From positions 186,001 to 250,000 of the forward strand of contig NZ_JABJVV010000008.1 of NCBI RefSeq assembly GCF_013155545.1: 64,000 nt of DNA. The letters are read 5' to 3'. A program made the translations under genes and the position numbers. Origin of the DNA: Caenimonas soli (lineage in GTDB: Bacteria; Pseudomonadota; Gammaproteobacteria; Burkholderiales; Burkholderiaceae_C). The notes beneath the pieces are model-generated. The model worked only from the letters and a program-made list of their open reading frames with translations. It was not told the origin of the DNA and did no database searches. Positions 61,624 through 64,000 of the stretch are shown here, one piece after another; positions within the stretch are counted from its first letter, which is position 1; each line of letters starts with the position of its first letter.

Positions 61624-62429
61624 GCCTGGTTGTTTTTTCGCACGCCAACAGCTTCCCTGCCGCCACCTACGGCGTGATGTTCAGGAACCTGCGTTCGCGG
61701 GGCTTCACCGTGAAAGCAGTGGACAAGTTCGGCCACGCGCCGGAATACCCCGTTACGAACAACTGGCGCTATCTGGTACAGCAGCTGCACGATTTCGCCA
61801 CGCAGCACGTCGAAAAACAGGGCGAGCCCGCCTTCCTGGTGGGCCATTCGCTCGGCGGTTTTCTGAGCCTGATGTGCGCCGCGCGCTACCCGCATCTCGC
61901 CAAGGGCGTGCTGCTGATCGATTCGCCGTTGCTGGGCGGCTGGAAGGCCACGGCCCTGGGCGCGATGAAGCGCACGCAACTGGTGGGCTCGATCTCGCCG
62001 GGCCGCGTCAGCCGCCGGCGCAAGAACCGCTGGCCCACGTCCGAAGCCGCCTTCGAGCATTTCCGCCACAAGAAGGCTTTCGCGCATTGGCAGGAGCAGG
62101 TGCTGCACGACTACATCGAGCATTGCACCCACGACGAAGACGGCGAGCGAGTACTGAGCTTCGACCGCGACGTCGAAACGGCCATCTACAACACCTTGCC
62201 GGACAACCTGGATCGCATGCTGCGGCGCCATCCGCTGAAATGCCCGGTGGCCTTCATCGGCGCGCGCCAATCCGAGGAAATGCAGCAGGTCGGCCTGGCC
62301 ATGACCCAGAAGGTCACGGGCGGCCGGATCATGATGTTGGACGGCAGCCATCTCTTCCCGATGGAAAAGCCCATTGCTACCGCTGCCGCCATTGAAGCCG
62401 CATTGCGCGGCTTCGATTTTCCCCAATGA
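61620..62429 (+). CDS. alpha/beta hydrolase
   Basis: A 269-residue alpha/beta-hydrolase-fold protein. The nucleophile elbow is VGHSLGGFLSL, the oxyanion segment VVFSHANSFPAATY, and the catalytic His is in LDGSHLFPMEKP near the C-terminus. The TTG at 61620 overlaps the TGA of the proteasome-like gene (TTGA); no ATG is available near, and the first strand SLVVFSH begins directly. Coupled translation suggests a functional link with the Anbu-like protein. The substrate is unknown. Confidence 0.86.
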   Translation: MSLVVFSHANSFPAATYGVMFRNLRSRGFTVKAVDKFGHAPEYPVTNNWRYLVQQLHDFATQHVEKQGEPAFLVGHSLGGFLSLMCAARYPHLAKGVLLIDSPLLGGWKATALGAMKRTQLVGSISPGRVSRRRKNRWPTSEAAFEHFRHKKAFAHWQEQVLHDYIEHCTHDEDGERVLSFDRDVETAIYNTLPDNLDRMLRRHPLKCPVAFIGARQSEEMQQVGLAMTQKVTGGRIMMLDGSHLFPMEKPIATAAAIEAALRGFDFPQ

Positions 62430-62541
62430 GCGCCTAAGTTTTCGCCGGCACTGTTGCAGTGCAGCATTTAGGGCATGGTCCTACAGAGCGGAGCCCCCTG
62501 GGCTCACAACTTGCTTGCTCACCAGTCGGCACATTCAGTAC

Positions 62542-63294
62542 ATGGACTCAACACAAGCAATTCCCTCTTCCTCGGCATTTGGTGCGCCGTCTCTTGCGAT
62601 GCTGGCGACTGAACCTTTACGAGCACTATTCGACTACTTCGGCGCCCGCGTCGGCTCCCAACCGTCGCACGTTGGCGATGGCCATCCGGTCGTGGTGTAC
62701 CCCGGCTTGGGTGCAGGTGCCTTCAACACCTCGCATTTGCGCAGCTTCCTGAAGGACTCGGGTTTCACCGTGCACGACTGGGAAGGCGGCGTGAACACCG
62801 GCCCCGAAGGCATCTTCGACGACTGGCTGGGCAGCCTGGACGATAGGGTGCGCGACCTGCACCGCTCGCACGAGCGTAAGGTCAGCCTGATCGGCTGGAG
62901 CCTGGGCGGCGTGTATGCACGCGAGATCGCCAAGCGCTGTCCGGGATCGGTGCGGCAGGTCATCACGCTCGGAACCCCCTTCGCATCGCTGGGCGGGGGC
63001 AACCACGCGGGCACCGTCTTCAAATTGCTGAACAAGGACAAGGCGCACCTGCCGCCGGATCTGCAGGCGCGACTGCGCGAGCGCCCGCCGGTGCCCACCA
63101 CCTCGGTTTACAGCAAGTCCGACGGCATCGTGTCCTGGCGCGGCTGCATCGAGAAAAAGACCGAGCGCTCGGAAAGCGTGGAGGTCTCGGCCAGCCACCT
63201 GGGCATGGTGACCCACCCGCAGGTGCTGCGCGTCATCGTCGATCGCCTGTCGCAGCCCGAGGGGAAATGGCGCCCGCTCAAGGTGCCCAGGTAA
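62542..63294 (+). CDS. alpha/beta hydrolase (lipase/acyltransferase-like)
   Basis: A 250-residue hydrolase with GLGAG oxyanion loop ([14 protein letters not shown]), nucleophile elbow [14 protein letters not shown], an acidic residue in [11 protein letters not shown] and catalytic His in [12 protein letters not shown]. This set is typical of triacylglycerol-lipase-like proteins of Burkholderiales. I use ATG 62542; the frame is open further upstream but runs into the preceding gene. The 112-base gap before it presumably carries its promoter. The last 17 bases overlap the uppP end on the other strand. Confidence 0.86.
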   Translation: MDSTQAIPSSSAFGAPSLAMLATEPLRALFDYFGARVGSQPSHVGDGHPVVVYPGLGAGAFNTSHLRSFLKDSGFTVHDWEGGVNTGPEGIFDDWLGSLDDRVRDLHRSHERKVSLIGWSLGGVYAREIAKRCPGSVRQVITLGTPFASLGGGNHAGTVFKLLNKDKAHLPPDLQARLRERPPVPTTSVYSKSDGIVSWRGCIEKKTERSESVEVSASHLGMVTHPQVLRVIVDRLSQPEGKWRPLKVPR

Positions 63295-64000
63295 CCCAGC
63301 CCGTGACCGAGGTGGCCAGCACCACGATGCCGAAGGCAATGCGATACCAGGCAAACGGCGTGAAGCTGTGGGTGGAGATGTAGCGCAGCAGCCAGCGCAC
63401 GCACAGCCAGGCGCTGATGAACGAGAACACCAGCCCCACCGCGAAGATCGGCAGGTCGGCAATCGTCAGCAGGGCCCGCTGCTTGTACAGGCTGTAGGCG
63501 CCCGCACCCACCAGCGTGGGGATCGCCAGGTAGAACGAGAAATCGGTCGCTGCCTTGCGCGACAGGCCCAGCAGCATGCCGCCGATGATGGTGGCGCCGC
63601 TGCGGCTGGTGCCGGGGATCATGGCCAGGCATTGGACCAGGCCGACCTTCAGCGCGTATTTCCAGTCCATGTCTTCGGCTTCGCGCACCGTGACGGTCTG
63701 GCGGTCGCGTTTCTCTGCCCACAAGATCACGAAGCCGCCCAGGATGAAGGTGCTGGCCACCACCGCGGGCGTGAACAGGTGCTGCTGGATCGCCTTGCCG
63801 AACAGCAGGCCCAATACAACGGCGGGGAAGAATGCAATCAGCACGTTCAGTGTGAACAGCTGGGCCGCGCGCTCGGTGGGAAGCGCCTGCAGCGTCTGCC
63901 GGATTTTCTGCCAGTACACGATGATGACGGCCAGGATCGCGCCGGTCTGGATCGCGATGTCGAAGACCTTGGCCTTTTCGTCGTCGAAACCCAGCAGCGC
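63278..64000 (-). CDS. uppP: undecaprenyl-diphosphatase UppP (BacA), 5' end missing
   Basis: UppP dephosphorylates undecaprenyl diphosphate to recycle the lipid carrier for cell-wall synthesis. The gene enters from beyond the window end; 240 residues are visible of a family usually 265-280. The visible part begins [20 protein letters not shown], typical of the first conserved block, and has the second active-site motif [19 protein letters not shown] plus several membrane spans. GTG codons inside this frame are not starts because the conserved block precedes them. Confidence 0.95.
   Translation of the reverse strand, partial: ALLGFDDEKAKVFDIAIQTGAILAVIIVYWQKIRQTLQALPTERAAQLFTLNVLIAFFPAVVLGLLFGKAIQQHLFTPAVVASTFILGGFVILWAEKRDRQTVTVREAEDMDWKYALKVGLVQCLAMIPGTSRSGATIIGGMLLGLSRKAATDFSFYLAIPTLVGAGAYSLYKQRALLTIADLPIFAVGLVFSFISAWLCVRWLLRYISTHSFTPFAWYRIAFGIVVLATSVTGWVTWAP

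Noticed and set aside
1..64000. CRISPR arrays, prophage, integrases, transposases or rRNA operons
   Set aside because: No regularly spaced repeats, no recombinase-like proteins and no rRNA sequence were seen; the only repeats are the two palindromic elements and the hairpin pair listed.

Overview
The window looks like chromosomal DNA of a high-GC betaproteobacterium of the order Burkholderiales, most likely the family Comamonadaceae (Ramlibacter/Variovorax/Polaromonas-like). The evidence is the core block rpsO-pnp-quinone oxidoreductase-tpiA-secG-tRNA-Leu-nuoABCDEF, the protein sequences themselves, and dense operons whose neighbours share ATGA or TAATG junctions. I see no rRNA, CRISPR array, prophage or insertion sequence. 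No stretch over 300 bases lacks a gene or RNA feature. Genus assignment is an inference.

Layout. 1-8960 (minus strand): housekeeping block ending in complex I genes; nuoF is cut by the window edge. 9045-21800 (minus strand): one tightly packed putative catabolic operon of thirteen genes. It holds an SsuABC/TauABC-like importer, a TetR regulator, two short-chain dehydrogenases, a thiolase, a three-part biotin-dependent carboxylase (carboxyltransferase, carrier, biotin carboxylase), an acyl-CoA ligase, a PaaI-like thioesterase and an aminotransferase. 21968-25684: an orphan amino-acid-type binding protein, a small heat-shock protein, an alpha/beta hydrolase and tsaD.

25733-46400: a complete nitrate assimilation island. 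It runs nasT (ANTAR antiterminator), nrtABC nitrate importer, a PilJ-CheA-like sensor kinase with its own CheY and CheX, two tandem NarK transporters, a beta-propeller lipoprotein, a PP2C/Ser-Thr kinase fusion, nirB, nirD, nasA, ybiB and cobA. Three sigma-54 (-24/-12) promoters stand before nrtA, narK and nirB. The nrtA leader also carries two hairpins with A..G hexaloops and a strong terminator, the expected target of the NasT protein encoded just upstream. Nitrate would enter by NrtABC/NarK, be reduced by NasA and then NirBD, with CobA supplying the siroheme precursor.

46432-64000: mixed housekeeping genes. These are a BaiN-like flavoprotein, a large hybrid histidine kinase, rpsU, yqeY, pmbA, darP, mog, a cyclic-nucleotide-domain protein, cysE, trmJ, suhB, an MscS-like channel, mutS, an Anbu-type proteasome homologue, two alpha/beta hydrolases and the 3' part of uppP. 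Two copies of a palindromic repeat sit between convergent genes.

The two best candidates for undescribed biology are the PilJ-CheA/CheY/CheX module inside the nitrate operon and the biotin carboxylase operon, whose carboxyltransferase has altered metal-site residues and whose gene set would fit ketone carboxylation followed by thiolysis.
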